A stretch of DNA of 64,000 nucleotides from Hypericum androsaemum (taxonomy: Eukaryota; Streptophyta; Magnoliopsida; Malpighiales; Hypericaceae). Shown piece by piece: positions 1-10,149 of this stretch. A program made the position numbers and the translations under genes. The stretch spans positions 5,104,109-5,168,108 of the forward strand of contig OZ023195.1 of NCBI GenBank assembly GCA_963995505.1, given 5' to 3'. The notes under the pieces were generated by a model, which was given only the letters and a program-made list of their open reading frames with translations, was not told where the DNA came from and did not search any database. Each line of letters opens with the position of its first letter. Position 1 is the first letter of the stretch.

Positions 1-387
1 GCATAAGCGATCACCTTACCCTCTTGCATAAGTACACGTCCCAACCTATTTCTTGAAGCATCACTGTAGACAACATAATCCTTCACTTCGCTGGGTTGTG
101 CTAGTATGGGTGTCATCACCAATCTCTTCTTCAATTCTTGGAAGCTTTGCTCACATTCTTCACTCTATGTGAACTTTGCCCGTTTTTGAGTTAACCTCGT
201 TAATGGCGTGGCTATCCTGGAGACCCCTTCCATAAAACATCAATAATAGCCTACCAAATACATGAAACTACGTACTTCTGACACGGTACTTGGTTGCTGC
301 CATCCTACAATCATCTCAATCTTGCTGGGGTCTACAGATACTCCTTCTTTGGATATAACGTGTCCAAGAAATGCCACTTTCTCCACG
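1..387 (-). mobile_element. Ty3/gypsy retrotransposon fragment (RT/RNase H)
   Basis: Read on the minus strand, this stretch encodes the end of a Ty3/gypsy reverse transcriptase and the start of its RNase H. The typical FLGHVISKEG block is followed by a degenerate tether region and a YSDAS-like RNase H start. The reading frame has stops (for example after VGYY), so it is dead. Homology stops abruptly near 387, where unrelated proline/arginine-coding sequence begins, so this is a broken insertion whose other end is outside the window. Confidence 0.75.
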
Positions 388-1660
388 CCCAACTGGAGAA
401 TCGAAACCAAACTGGACCCATACCCAACTCCACGCCCGAACACAACCCCAATTCTGCAAGCCAGCCTGATGTGGTTCCAAGGCGACCCTCCCTCCATACC
501 CTGCCCCGCCCACCAACCCGAAGCCCAATCCAACGCCAGATCCTACCCCAACGCCTGGTCTTGGTCCTTGAACTCTGTCATCGACCCTCCCTCTCTCGCT
601 CGGAACTGGGTCTCGCACTCTCGCTCTTCTTCTTCCTCCGGTTCCTATCCTATGGGTTCCACTTCCAGACAGCAGTTGGCCCGTCCCCGAGGGTTGGGTT
701 GGATCTCATCTGGGTTTAGGGGTTAGGGGAGGATTGGATAAGGTTGTTGCAACACTTGCTTTTCGGTTGATGGGGCTTGGATCGGTAAGAAATGGTTTGT
801 CTTGTTCTTTTTTTATAGATTAAATGACACTTGTAGGAATCTCGTGACTCGAAGGGGACTGGAAGGAATCTCAGTCTTGCAGAAGAAGACATCCTCGAGG
901 AAGACGACGACCGTCTAAAATTTTATTTTGATTTTGAGTTTTGGTCGCCGGAAAAAACTTGTTCGCCGAAAAAATGACCGAAGAAGATGACCAGAGATTT
1001 TAGTTGACCGGAACAAGGGTATAATGGTCATTTTAGTAATAAAATAATAATATTTTGATCGCTGACATTAGCGAGGAGCCTGAGAATATAATAAAACCAA
1101 ACCTCGGGGAGTTTTTAATCGATTACCGGAATACAGGAGGGCGAGTGTGAAATATACCAAACACCAGGGTCTGAGCGTAATGTACTCTTTTAATTTCTAT
1201 ACATGCATGCCTTATTCAATTCTGGCCAACCCTGACCTTTTCGTATATCGGAGAATTTCATATTGAGAATACATAGCTTTTTGCATTTTACACAAGAAAG
1301 ACAAAATTAAAATTTATGAAAATTTCGAGTACATAAATTTTATTTCGAGTACAGAAGGTAGGTTTTTATAATTGCTTATTTTTTGGATAAAACAAGGAAA
1401 AAGGTAATACAATTCAAGTAAGCTTTTTATTTTTATAACTAATACAATTCAAGCATTAAGCATCACAAACTAGAAGTCGGAGCCAGCAGAACAAAAAATG
1501 CAATAAATAAAGAGAAAAGGAAAGGGGATGAACAAATTTTAATTAAAATTTATAGGGGCCACTAAAAAAACAAAACAAGAAAAGGTCTCGTGGCATTTTT
1601 TTGGTCGAACTCGACGGTGGCAGCTGCTCAACTGTTTATAGTGTCCAGCGGCTGAAGCTC
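388..1660. other. Intergenic sequence, no gene recognised
   Basis: At 388-720 there are open frames on both strands rich in Pro, Arg, Gly and Ser, but no recognisable domain. 1047-1190 ends with a motif like ctgagcgtaat and contains a piece like accaaacctcggggag. That resembles one end of the long-TIR elements found at 6898 and 41681, so it may be a half element. The rest is AT-rich and shows nothing I can name. Confidence 0.4.
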
Positions 1661-1860
1661 AATTCTTGGGGACAATGCCAGAGGCCATAGCAGTGGCCAA
1701 AAGCGTTCCAGTTAGCACGGGGAGGATCAAGGGCGAGCCAGATGAGACCGATGAGGAGGAAAGCAATGGAGAAGACGATGATCAAAGAACAAATCGCGAG
1801 CCCAAGAAACCGAGGGGCTAATCTTGAGGTTGGTCCATTCCCGTGTAGCAGTCAACACGG
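1661..1860 (-). pseudogene. Fragment of a paralogue of the kelch-like gene at 2936-4419
   Basis: The minus-strand translation includes CFPPHRSHL preceded by a W-T-x-L-K-I-S-P-S-x-S-W block. This matches the neighbouring gene's CCPPHRSHL and WTRFKIGPSDSW segments in the same order and spacing, followed by an LPVL-x-G match. Only about 60 residues are recognisable and the flanks do not align, so this is a short duplicated remnant lying about 1.5 kb downstream of, and in the same orientation as, the larger copy. Confidence 0.6.
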
Positions 1861-2935
1861 TCACAACCATCCTCAAATCCAACGGTAATAGGGTAGAAGG
1901 TAATGGCAATAGGAGCAATAATCTTCGAAAAGTTCGATGACGAGATTGGAAAAATCCAAGCACCAAGGTTTCCATGATTATGTTGATGAATTGAGCATTC
2001 GGATAATCTAAATTTGTAATTATTCGAATTATTTAAATCGATCATTTCAATATCCAAGTACCATGATTACGATGTTGATGAACGGACTGGACTCAATGCC
2101 AACTTTTTAAATATTATCAATCAAGTTGGTAGGCCTCTTATACACCCACCACTTTCACTAACTGAACAAAACTAACTGAATCGACCTTAGCCGAGCCATT
2201 GAGAACATCACACATCTCACACATTATTAAGTAAGCAGTTCACTTTGCCACCTTTTGAATTTGGATTAGTGGATATGTGATACGTAAAAATACTGAATCT
2301 TGTGATGTTTAGTGTAGCAGACACAACTACGGAGCGGGAGGGGCATCGAGTGACGAGACAAGCTGATATGTTTGATTAATTTCTTAGATCAGTTTCAGCA
2401 TCCAATGTAATTTAAATTGACAACAGCGAGAAAATAATAAAAACACACAAGATGTTCTTCAAAGAGAAAAGGAAAAAAAAAAGAAAGAAAGAACAACACA
2501 CAAGACATAATTAGGCCACAACACAAAATGATCGATCCTACACGGCAAGTTGACTGACGCCCAGCCCAGCCCAGCCCAGCCCAGCGCAGCGGTACCTGGA
2601 GGAAGGAAGGAAGGAAGATTGGCAGTTAGTTCCATGTTAGACTGACAAACCACCACTTAATCAAACAATTATCAATTCAAATATATATGTCACATTTAGC
2701 TAGCTAACAAAGGGAAAAGTTGATTAACAACTTACAAACCAAAGCATAATTGGAAACAAGCACGCTTCTTCATATTCAAATGCGACTGACGTGAAAAGCA
2801 CTTCAGGACTATATTTCTCATGAATTCTCCCTGGGTATATAGCAAGCAAGCAAGCAAACAAACAAACAAAGGATTTAGATCAATGATTAACAGGCGAACA
2901 TCTAAGTAAGAAGAGAACCTGCTGCAGGCAATCAT
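1861..2935. other. Intergenic, with short simple repeats
   Basis: AT-rich sequence. It holds a CCCAG-type pentanucleotide run at 2560-2585, a GGAA run near 2601-2615 and an AAGC/AAAC run near 2842-2872. No coding exon or RNA is recognised. The 3' UTR of the minus-strand gene that stops at 2936 should lie in the right-hand part. Confidence 0.5.
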
Positions 2936-4419
2936 CTAAAAGGAGGAGGCAGAAAATGCTTTCCCAGCTGTCAATTTAACAGGGAACCTGAAGCCATAGA
3001 ACTTGGAACTGGTAGAAACAACTTTTGCAGAGACGGTGACCTGGCCGGAAGCGTGAGAGGCGTCCAAGTTCACACCAGGCTGGTCCTCCCCGTTGCCAGA
3101 AACCAGATCAAAAGTGCAAACAAAGAGGCAGTGAGGGGGGGCGGAGTGGCCCAGCCGCTCATCTGATGTGAAAAATGGTTCGAAAGTGAAGGCACAATAC
3201 CTTGTCCCATGAAGGTGGAGGAGGTTCCATGCTCGCATTGTGTTCAGATGCGACTCGTGATAATAAGAGGAAGACTTGCTCTTTTTTTTGGAAGGGCCGG
3301 AAGAGTTGCTGGTGGTCTGGGAGGGCCAGATAATGGGGACTTGTTCCAGAGAGAAGGCGGGAGAATCAAAGGAGCCAAAGCCGCCGAAAGCGTGGAGCTT
3401 TCCGGGTAGCACGGGGAGGAGCAAGGGAGAGCCGATATCGAGATGAGACCGATGAGGAGGACAGCAATGGGGAGGGGGTGGTTCGTGGACCCAAGAATCC
3501 GAGGGTCCAATCTTGAAGCGGGTCCAAGACCCGTGACAGCCAGAATCGTCATCCTGGAGTTGGAAAAGGAGGAAATGTTGCTCACCGGAGAGCTTCACCA
3601 GATCATCCAAATGTGGAGGACAGCAGGGTGTGTTGGGGGGTGGGTACAGACCAAGTTCAAGATCGTGTGGACGGGTATGAACGTGAAGAATTACTTTAGT
3701 GTCGCCAATGCAGGACAGCCCAAGAAGCGAGTGTTCTATCACAGCGGATTCCCACAATCTTTTCTCTTCGGGAGGGGGAAGGGGAGCAGGCTCAAGAGGT
3801 ACCCATTCATCACGGTCATCAAGGAACAACTCAAAGCTGTTGTCGTACGGAGGTGATGGCAGTACATAGCTGAGTGCATAAAGCTTACCTTTGAGAGAGA
3901 AGAGGTTTGGACGAGAAAACATGGGCCCACAAGGCGCCGGTCTCTTCTCCCATATAGCATTGTAAACCGACGACGACGATCCACCAACGATCTGGCGAGA
4001 CCAGAAACACCCACGAACTAGGACGTAGACAGAGGAACCGAGAATGGCGCATGCGGGGTAGAGCCAGGATGAATGGACATCATGAGCCATGTAGGAGAAG
4101 TGTGCGACACGGTAAACGGGTAGCTCCTCGTCATTCGGGTTGATAGCGTAGACGTCCACACCATCATAATGGTAGTCGTCGGCTTCTTTGTCGTCTTCTT
4201 CTTCTTCTTCCCACCTTCTTCTTCGTCTTCTTCCCCTTCTTCTTCTCCCCCTCCCCCTTCTTCTCCTCCGCTGTAGTAGTTGGAGGGTCGGCGAGCACAC
4301 CAAAAGTCTACGGCCCCAAAATAAACGGCGTCCTTACCCCACTTCTCCCAGGCGCCCTCCGGCAGTGGGGGTGGAAACCCCGATGCATACTCTTCTCTTA
4401 CCTTTTTTCTATGGTCCAT
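2936..4419 (-). CDS. Kelch/beta-propeller-like plant protein with an apparent frameshift
   Basis: I do not recognise the family for certain. The long frame (2936 to about 4200) encodes about 420 residues with features of a plant kelch-like or F-box-associated propeller: repeated W-x-R, LPGKLHAFGGFG, SLKGKLYALSYVL and CAILGSSVYVLVRG strands. The probable start is the ATG at 4419, beginning MDHRKKVREEYASGF in a second frame. That frame runs into an acidic GAA/GAG-coded tract and must switch frame inside it (about 4190-4270) to reach the propeller body. The tract is a microsatellite, so a length change there (allelic or sequencing) would explain the break. A TATA-like motif lies 52 bp upstream of this ATG. 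A small related fragment lies at 1661-1860. Alternatives: a true pseudogene, or an intron spanning the tract. Confidence 0.55.
4186..4270. repeat. TTC/GAA-rich microsatellite inside the kelch-like gene
   Basis: Imperfect cttctt/cttccc trinucleotide tract, coding Glu on the minus strand in one frame and Arg/Lys in the others. The reading frame of the host gene changes across it. Confidence 0.8.
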
Positions 4420-4470
4420 CGATTCTTCTTCTTCTTGGGGATAGATTTAGGGTTAGGGTTGGGGTCGAGA

Positions 4471-4480
4471 TTATATAAAA
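4471..4480 (-). promoter_or_regulatory. TATA box of the kelch-like gene
   Basis: TTTTATATAA on the minus strand, 52 bp upstream of the ATG at 4419. The spacing fits a short plant 5' UTR. Confidence 0.5.
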
Positions 4481-4658
4481 TGCTGGACCTCTTTATCCTG
4501 GTATCGGCCCAGCCCAATAAATTTGTATCAGTTGCTCCAAAGAATTTTGTCACGACCGAGAGGGAAAAGGTAAAGGTAAAAATTGAATTTACGATGATGA
4601 CCGGCCATGTTATTTTCCTAACACAACAAATAAAGTTTATTATAATCAACAATTGCTC

Positions 4659-4696
4659 TTGGAATCGCCTTCCTTGTAATAGCTAAATGACCTCCT
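4659..4696 (-). other. Short stray fragment of a POLL exon
   Basis: About 34 bases equal the POLL exon coding SYYKAIPI (compare 11986-12020), interrupted by a four-base insertion. It has the same orientation as the left-arm POLL. It sits about 80-120 bp outside the visible edge of the inverted repeat, so it may be breakpoint filler. Confidence 0.6.
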
Positions 4697-4779
4697 AAAC
4701 AAGTATTGAACGTTAATATATTTCTAGGGATTCGAATCGAGAGATGGTTAAGGTAGAACAACAACACCATCATCGAGTA

Positions 4780-4884
4780 ATCGCCTTGTTGAAGTTTGCT
4801 CGGGCAATTTGGGACTACTTCGTAAGATGAAACCACAAGCGAAACACCCGAACTCTATACGAGCAAACGAGTCCGATCAAGCAG
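4780..4884 (+). CDS. Partial exon of an unrecognised gene (gene Y, left arm)
   Basis: An open exon in one frame encodes a segment with NLGLLRKMKPQAKHPN and SIRANESDQA, ending in a consensus donor (GCAG/gtaaga) at 4884/4885. No start is visible, and the exon may continue left of the arm edge. The next coding exon is not clear. A hydrophobic ORF at 5119-5397 follows on the same strand and could belong to the same gene, but no good acceptor joins them. Function unknown. The identical copy is at 63895-63999 on the other strand. Confidence 0.35.
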
Positions 4885-5118
4885 GTAAGACCTAACGACA
4901 TCCTTCATCTCACGGGAAAGGACTCCTAATTTCAAATCACGCAATAACCATAGTGTCAGCAGACTCAGACTTCCGGAAGTAACAACAATCTGTTAGCCCT
5001 AATTAAAACCCTAAACCCGTCGAAACAACGAATCAACGAAAAGGCACGGGCCGGGGAACAGACGCGAAGAAACCAAACATAACTAAGGCTAAATCCTCGA
5101 TTACCCGAATTCAATTGA

Positions 5119-5397
5119 ATGAGATTCCAAGGATCGCAGGGTACGTACGTTGGAGGGGGCGAGGAATCCAAAGCGAGAGCATGCGAAGCTTTTTTTTTTG
5201 AGGGGCTTGGAGCGGGTGGCATCCGCAAATTCATAGCACCTATCAGAGGCTTGCTTACTGTGACTGTCATGTGCTTCTTCGCCTGTACTTCACGTGTTGT
5301 TAAAGCAATTTTTGGATTGCTTGCATTTATGCTGACGTGCCGCTATCTTTACCAGAGTTACATGTACTTGTTTCTTTTCTACATGTCTCTCTACTGA
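5119..5397 (+). CDS. Hypothetical small hydrophobic ORF (left arm)
   Basis: 92 codons. The C-terminal 55 residues hold two likely membrane-spanning stretches around LLTVTVMCFFAC and AIFGLLAFMLTC. The N-terminal part is Gly/Ala-rich with a run of Phe codons. It lies tail to tail with gene X and has no recognised homologue. It could be a 3' UTR open frame rather than a gene. An identical copy sits at 63382-63660 on the minus strand. Confidence 0.25.
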   Translation: MRFQGSQGTYVGGGEESKARACEAFFFEGLGAGGIRKFIAPIRGLLTVTVMCFFACTSRVVKAIFGLLAFMLTCRYLYQSYMYLFLFYMSLY

Positions 5398-5560
5398 TGA
5401 AGATGGAAAGCCAATTATGTTTTCATCTGCAGGTTGATCATATCTTTGGGTTTCAGTTTCGTTTCTTTTCTTCTTCTTTTTTTAGGTTTTTGCAGAGCCA
5501 GAGTTGCTATGACAATAAGATTTAGAGTTGTTATAGTTCGTGCTTTAAACCTTTGCGAGA

Positions 5561-6498
5561 TTAGGTGAACTCTTGTGGGCTCAGTCTGCCAAGCTCCACA
5601 TCCGCACTCCTCGCAACAGCACCCTGGCGACAAGCAGAAAGCAAAGGAATACGATTATCAGCACCAAAATAACTACCCTCGTGGCTTGTTTTAGGAGGCT
5701 AGATATCAAAATAATGAATCACTAGCAACTAGGAAATCGATAAGTAGCCTTCATACCAGTATCATCTCGGCGAATCCGGACTCCAACACCTGCTGAATGG
5801 CAGTTGGGCTGGTCTCGAGTCGCTTGATGTCATGGCGTAAAAGGTCTACGTCGGCTTCGATATGATCTATCTTCTTCCCCAGAATAAGGAACAGCTCTAA
5901 TGTACATTGCATTGCTTCATTGTTCATACTATCAATCTGAAACAAGCAACAGAACTTCTAATTCATTATCCCTTTTATCACAATCTATCAAAGAGAAGAA
6001 AAGGGAAAACAAATGTTCCATACCGCAGATTCAGCCCGTTCGAGCTTTGATCGGATGTCAGTAAGTATGCCCTCCCTTTCCTCTTCAAAACAAACAAAAG
6101 AAACTAATTAATTATCCCTCCATTAACCGAATTCAGCATTTGCAGATTTGCAACAATTGGCAAGTGTGCTGAAGACAAGACCATCCCAAATTGAAGCTCG
6201 TATATAATTATAGCATCACACACAAATAACTTGGCAATTCTTTTTCCCGGATCAAAGACAATTATCCCAAATAAGCCATCTTTTCTGTTTTGATGCAAAT
6301 CCAAACAAAAATCTTTCAGACCCATATTGAAACAAGAATCCTTATGTCCTTGACCCACTTCTTGAACCACCTCTAATTTCATATCAATTTCTGAACTAAA
6401 TTCTTTGTTGGATTCATCTTCCAATCCACGTAAACCCTCAACAAGACTACGAAAATTCGGCTTGACCAACAAGACTCCATCAACTACAAGTGTAGGCA
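5561..6498 (-). CDS. Gene X, unrecognised coiled-coil-like protein (left arm)
   Basis: Mirror copy of 62281-63218; see that entry for the exon model. Exons here, 5' to 3' on the minus strand: a first exon from the ATG at 6498, then 6080-6023, 5936-5757 and 5623-5561, the last ending in TAA. I see no difference in coding capacity between the arms. The upstream TATA-like motif is at 6762-6770. Confidence 0.5.
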
Positions 6499-6761
6499 TT
6501 CTACGCACACACAAAAAATTAAAACCCCGACAGTAATAGCGTCAAAGAGACGAAGGAGAACTGAGCGTAGAACCTGGAGCTACTACCTGAGAAGAGGGAA
6601 CGAAACTGAGATTAAAAATCAAACAGGAAAGAAAGAATTGAGAGGGAACGAACGTGAGATTCTCGAGAGAACAGGGGATTGGTCGCAGGGTTTCTAGGGT
6701 TTCTGTTTTAAAATTTCTCGCTGTTCTGTTTGGCGGAGTGCTCAGTCCTGAGGGGTTGAGA

Positions 6762-6770
6762 GTATATAAA
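6762..6770 (-). promoter_or_regulatory. TATA-like motif of gene X, left arm
   Basis: Mirror of 62009-62017 (TTTATATAC), about 265 bp upstream of the ATG. The gap fits a 5' UTR with an intron ending in gcgtag just before the ATG. Confidence 0.35.
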
Positions 6771-6897
6771 CATTCATTATTATTGATTGCGACAGCAAGA
6801 CAAAGAAGACAACGTAGCTGGGTTGGTCAAAATTCGTCCCTGAATTCATGTCGGCGGTCGTCATGATTCGTATCCCACCCTTTGCAAAAAAAAAATT

Positions 6898-7865
6898 GGA
6901 CAAATTACGCTCAGTTCTTTGTAGTTTGGTCTCTCCCCCTTTCGAATTCCTGTATTTTTAAAATTCTTGCTGACGTTCTTCAAGTTTGGTTTTAGAAACT
7001 CTTGGGTCCTTAATGCCGGAATATACCAATTTCTCTGGCGAACACCCACCTGAAAAGACTAAAATGTCCTCCCACTAAAAAATAAAAAATTTCTCTTTCC
7101 CTTCTACCTCCCACTTCATGTTCTTCCTCCCACTTTCAACCAAAAATTCTCAAACCCAAATTTTTTTTATTAATAATCAAAACTAATTAGAGAATCAAAA
7201 GTTAAAGAACCCTAATTCTAAAAGCTTCAGGTGGAATTAGAACACTCAAATCTTCTTCTTAAAGTTGTACTCCACCATCCTTCCAAATCCACTCTGGAAA
7301 CTAATGAACAGAAAATATCCAAATCCCAAATTAACAAGTCAAATCCCTAAATCGAATTCCTGCATACGATCGAACTTTTCACTAGACTAGGAGATAAATG
7401 GACCCAGAGAGTTCAAATTGGAGTATAAAGGAACATAAATGGACCTTAAATCGATTCCGAGTGCAGCGGGTTAATGGGTTTTCTTCTCTAGGGCGGGTTT
7501 GGGTGTTCTAATTAAAATTGAAGTTTTTAGAATTAGGGTTTTTTAAGTTTTATTTCTCTAATTAATTTTGAATATTAATAAGAGATTTGGATTTCAAAGT
7601 TTTTGGTTGAAAGTGGGAGGAAGAAAATGAAGTGGGAGGTAGAAGAAGGTGAAGAGGGAAGGAAAATAGGGATTTTTTTGTTTTTTAGTGGGAGGATATT
7701 TTAGTCTTTTCAGGTGAATGTTCGTCAGAGAAATCGGTATATTCTGGCGTCAGGGACCCGAGAGTTTCTAAAACCAAACTTGGGGGACGTCAACATGAAT
7801 TTTAGAAATGCACGAACCCGAGAGAAAGGGAGACAAAAACTATAGGGACCTGAGCGTATTTTTCC
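6898..7865. mobile_element. Long-TIR Mutator-like/foldback element, complete (left arm)
   Basis: The two halves (about 6898-7280 and 7490-7865) are inverted copies, with outer ends like ggacaaattacgctcag. The centre is only about 200 bp, so the element is mostly terminal inverted repeat and has no transposase. Flanks of seven A plus TT and six A plus TTT suggest a 9-bp target duplication in a poly-A site, 8 of 9 matching. The right arm keeps only one half (61421-61881). It shares the ctcag-gt-ctgtagtttgg end motif with the elements at 35766, 37897 and 41681. Confidence 0.8.
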
Positions 7866-7954
7866 AAAAAATTTACAATTTTGTTAGACAGTTGTTTGAT
7901 TTAAGGGTTATCAATATTAGTTTTTTTCTTTTTTTTGAATGGGATCAATATTAG

Positions 7955-8865
7955 TTTGAGTCATGGGTTCGAATCTAATTTTTAATTCTATTTTACTAAA
8001 GTAATCACTATTTTAGACAACTTGCCATAATTTTTTCTGTATGTATTTTTTAATTCTTTTTTATTTTTTATCCTTCGAGATAGGTGTAAAAATTATTCTA
8101 ACTTTATCAGAATTTTAACATTTATAGATTTTTCGTACTTATTGTATTCCTACCCATAGTTTATGTTTTTGGGAAAAATAAGATTCAATAACTTGACTTT
8201 AAATAGTAAAAAATTCACACACACGCACAAAAACCATTGAAACAGTTGAAAATTTATTCCAACTTTATCTGAATTTTTACATTTATAAACTTTTCGTACT
8301 TATTGTATACCTACCCGTGGTTTATGTTTTTGGGCAAAATATACAAACCCGAAGAGACCTTTTCTTTTATTATTCCTTGTTCAATAACTTAAGTTTAAAT
8401 ATATAAAAAATAACAAAAAAATACATGAAACCACCACGACGTGTAAAAGTTGTTCCGATTTTATTTGAATTTTCATATTTATAAATTTTTCGTGCCTATT
8501 GTATACCTACTTGTGGTTTATGTTTTTGGACAAAATATACAAACTCGAAAAGACCTTTTCTTTTATTTTTAATGGCTAATCAATCCTTTTCTTATTCTAC
8601 AACAACAAAACACGAGAAGAACTCTTATATATGAACGAGTTTTGTGAATTTTTTTTAAAATTATTTAATCTTATTGTAAATTAATGATGCCTCACAGAAA
8701 CTGAAAAAGAAAAAAATTTGAAGATATATATTTTTAAAAGTCTAGAAGAACTTATTGGAATAGTGATTACTTTAGTAAAATAGAATTTCAAAAAATATTT
8801 ATCAAGAATAAGATTTGAACAAAAAAATTGCAGAGATGGGACGAGAACCCATGATCACCCGCGCA
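7955..8865. mobile_element. AT-rich terminal-inverted-repeat element with internal tandem repeats
   Basis: The end near 7965-8016 (gggttcgaatct and a block ending aagtaatcactattt) recurs inverted near 8757-8865. No coding capacity. The middle holds three degenerate direct repeats (see 8103-8567). The outer limits are approximate and I could not fix a target duplication. It is present only in the left arm, within the block that replaced POLL exons. Confidence 0.45.
8103..8567 (+). repeat. Three degenerate direct repeats of about 160-196 bp
   Basis: Units start near 8103, 8264 and 8460. Each holds a tttat-t-gaatttt block, then ttttcgt-c-tattgta, then cctac and ggtttatgttttt. Units 2 and 3 share a longer tail ending gaccttttcttttatt. 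Spacer lengths differ (161 and 196), so this is not an array with constant spacers. Confidence 0.7.
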
Positions 8866-9254
8866 TAACTTAAGGGACGCACTAGATAAAGGTTGATACG
8901 TCCCTAGCCATCCTATGCGTTGGACGAGATGTTGACCGTGCTCACCCGCTACCTTCTTGTTGCGAGGAAAACCGGGTGACAGACACTCTTTTCAAGCATA
9001 CCTTGAGAATTTTCTACGATTATGTTATTTCAGATGTACCCCTACCTTCCTGTTTTGAGATATACCTAGATGATTTGCGAGGAGTTAGTCTTCCCTGTTG
9101 TACGCGTACGGCCAGTGATGAGTTACTCGGGTCAACTTTAGCGGTTTCAACGTCAAGGTGGGTCACCCCGACCCTGCCGAAGTGCTCTTTCCTTCTTGCA
9201 GGTTTTTCCACCGAGTTTTTACTGCCTGAGAATTTTACTGAGGCCGGCTGTCGC
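8866..9254. other. Unrecognised sequence broken by the hAT element
   Basis: GC-richer than its surroundings. It continues at 10873-10954 once the hAT and one 8-bp target copy are removed. Frames on both strands are open for 60-106 codons but match nothing I know. It is probably part of an older element. Confidence 0.35.
9247..9254. repeat. hAT target-site duplication, left copy
   Basis: GCTGTCGC, identical to 10865-10872, directly abutting the CAGGGGCGG ends. Confidence 0.93.
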
Positions 9255-9333
9255 CAGGGGCGGAGCCAGAAAATTTGGGTAGTGGGGGCAATATAATTTT
9301 TTTCAAAAAATTCAACGTATGTAATTACAAAAT

Positions 9334-9600
9334 TTATAATTGTCTTCTATGATTACTCATGCGTTGAAATCGCTCCATAATAGCTATATTGTCAATACAA
9401 TCAAATACGTCTTTCTCGATATATGTAATTAAACAATCAGCTAGCAATTGATCTCCCATCTTATTGCGAAGATGATTCTTCAGAATATTCATGGCATAAA
9501 AGGTTCTCTCAACACTTGCAGTCGCAACCAGCAATATCAAAGCTAATTTCAGGAGCCGAAATATCGTAGGATAAATGAGATCTCTCTGTGTTTGTACCAA
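9334..9600 (-). pseudogene. hAT transposase C-terminal dimerisation domain remnant
   Basis: 88 residues with the ATASVERTFYAMNILKNHLR block and a following LLADCLITYIEKDVF. This is the standard C-terminal hAT (Dimer_Tnp_hAT) signature (A-S-x-E-R-x-F-S/Y). The usual LLxLALxLPVATAS lead-in is present as LLKLALILLVATAS. The rest of the roughly 700-residue transposase is gone except for the TTF region next to it. Confidence 0.85.
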
Positions 9601-9603
9601 CTT

Positions 9604-10149
9604 TTAAGCCAAAATATCGAACCTCTTATACAACAAAGGAATCTCCACTTCTGTGCTTGTCATTTTCAGACTTAAATAAATAGCAACAAAGACAAGGTCA
9701 TCAAACCAATTTTTCAGAATATACTCCAACCAATTTTTATGGTCATCAAACCAAGCGGGATTAAAAAAACGTGCCACAGTTCCAAATTTCTTTTTCTGAA
9801 AATCGTGTCTCCTTGGCTGACAAGGTCTAGATAACAGATACTTTTTTCTTACTCTATTACGGATATCAGGATGATATAATAAAATTCTTGGTCTCAAACC
9901 ATGATTTGAAGGAAGATTTTCCAAATTTCTTTTTCTAAAAATCGTGTCTCCTGGCTGACAAGGTCTAGATAACAGATACTTTTTTCTTACTCTATTACGG
10001 ATATCAGGATGATATAATAAAATTTTTGGTCTCAAACCATGATTTGAAGGAGGATTTTCCAAATTAATCTCGACATAAGCTTGCTTGAAACTCCTTTTTG
10101 TGCTTTTAGAACCACTAACTTCGTCAATAGGCCTCTTACCTTTTGTCAT
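9604..10149 (-). pseudogene. hAT transposase N-terminal TTF-type region, internally duplicated
   Basis: Starts MTKGKRPIDE and contains the TTF-domain landmarks ILLYHPDIRNRVRKKYLL, PCQP, HDFQKKKFG, RFNPAWF and WLEYI. In intact relatives this region precedes the catalytic core. A 139-bp segment is tandemly duplicated (copies at about 9781-9919 and 9920-10058), so the YHPDIRNRVRKKYLL-PCQP block occurs twice. The two copies differ by a single-base indel and a few substitutions. The frame passes directly into the C-terminal piece region, with no catalytic Asp/Glu domain between them. Confidence 0.8.

Larger units (their letters stand above)
4420..4778. other. Upstream region between the kelch-like gene and the left arm
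   Basis: No gene seen apart from the TATA-like motif. It contains the 4659-4696 fragment of a POLL exon. The outer breakpoint of the inverted duplication cannot be placed, because the matching right-arm sequence would lie beyond 64000. Confidence 0.5.

Noticed and set aside
262..726. Overlapping ORFs on both strands rich in Pro and Arg
   Set aside because: They cross the junction between the gypsy fragment and unrelated DNA, so none is a natural gene.
8103..8567. CRISPR-like spaced repeats
   Set aside because: Repeats are long (over 70 bp), diverged and unevenly spaced, in a plant nuclear context: degenerate tandem repeats.
8831..8866. tRNA-like T-arm (reverse strand tcatgggttctcgtcccat)
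   Set aside because: No acceptor, D or anticodon arms can be folded around it. It lies at the end of an inverted-repeat element whose other end carries a similar gggttcgaatc, so it is an element terminus.
8976..9296. 106-codon plus-strand ORF
   Set aside because: It crosses the hAT insertion point, so its 3' part is transposon sequence, and no domain is recognisable.
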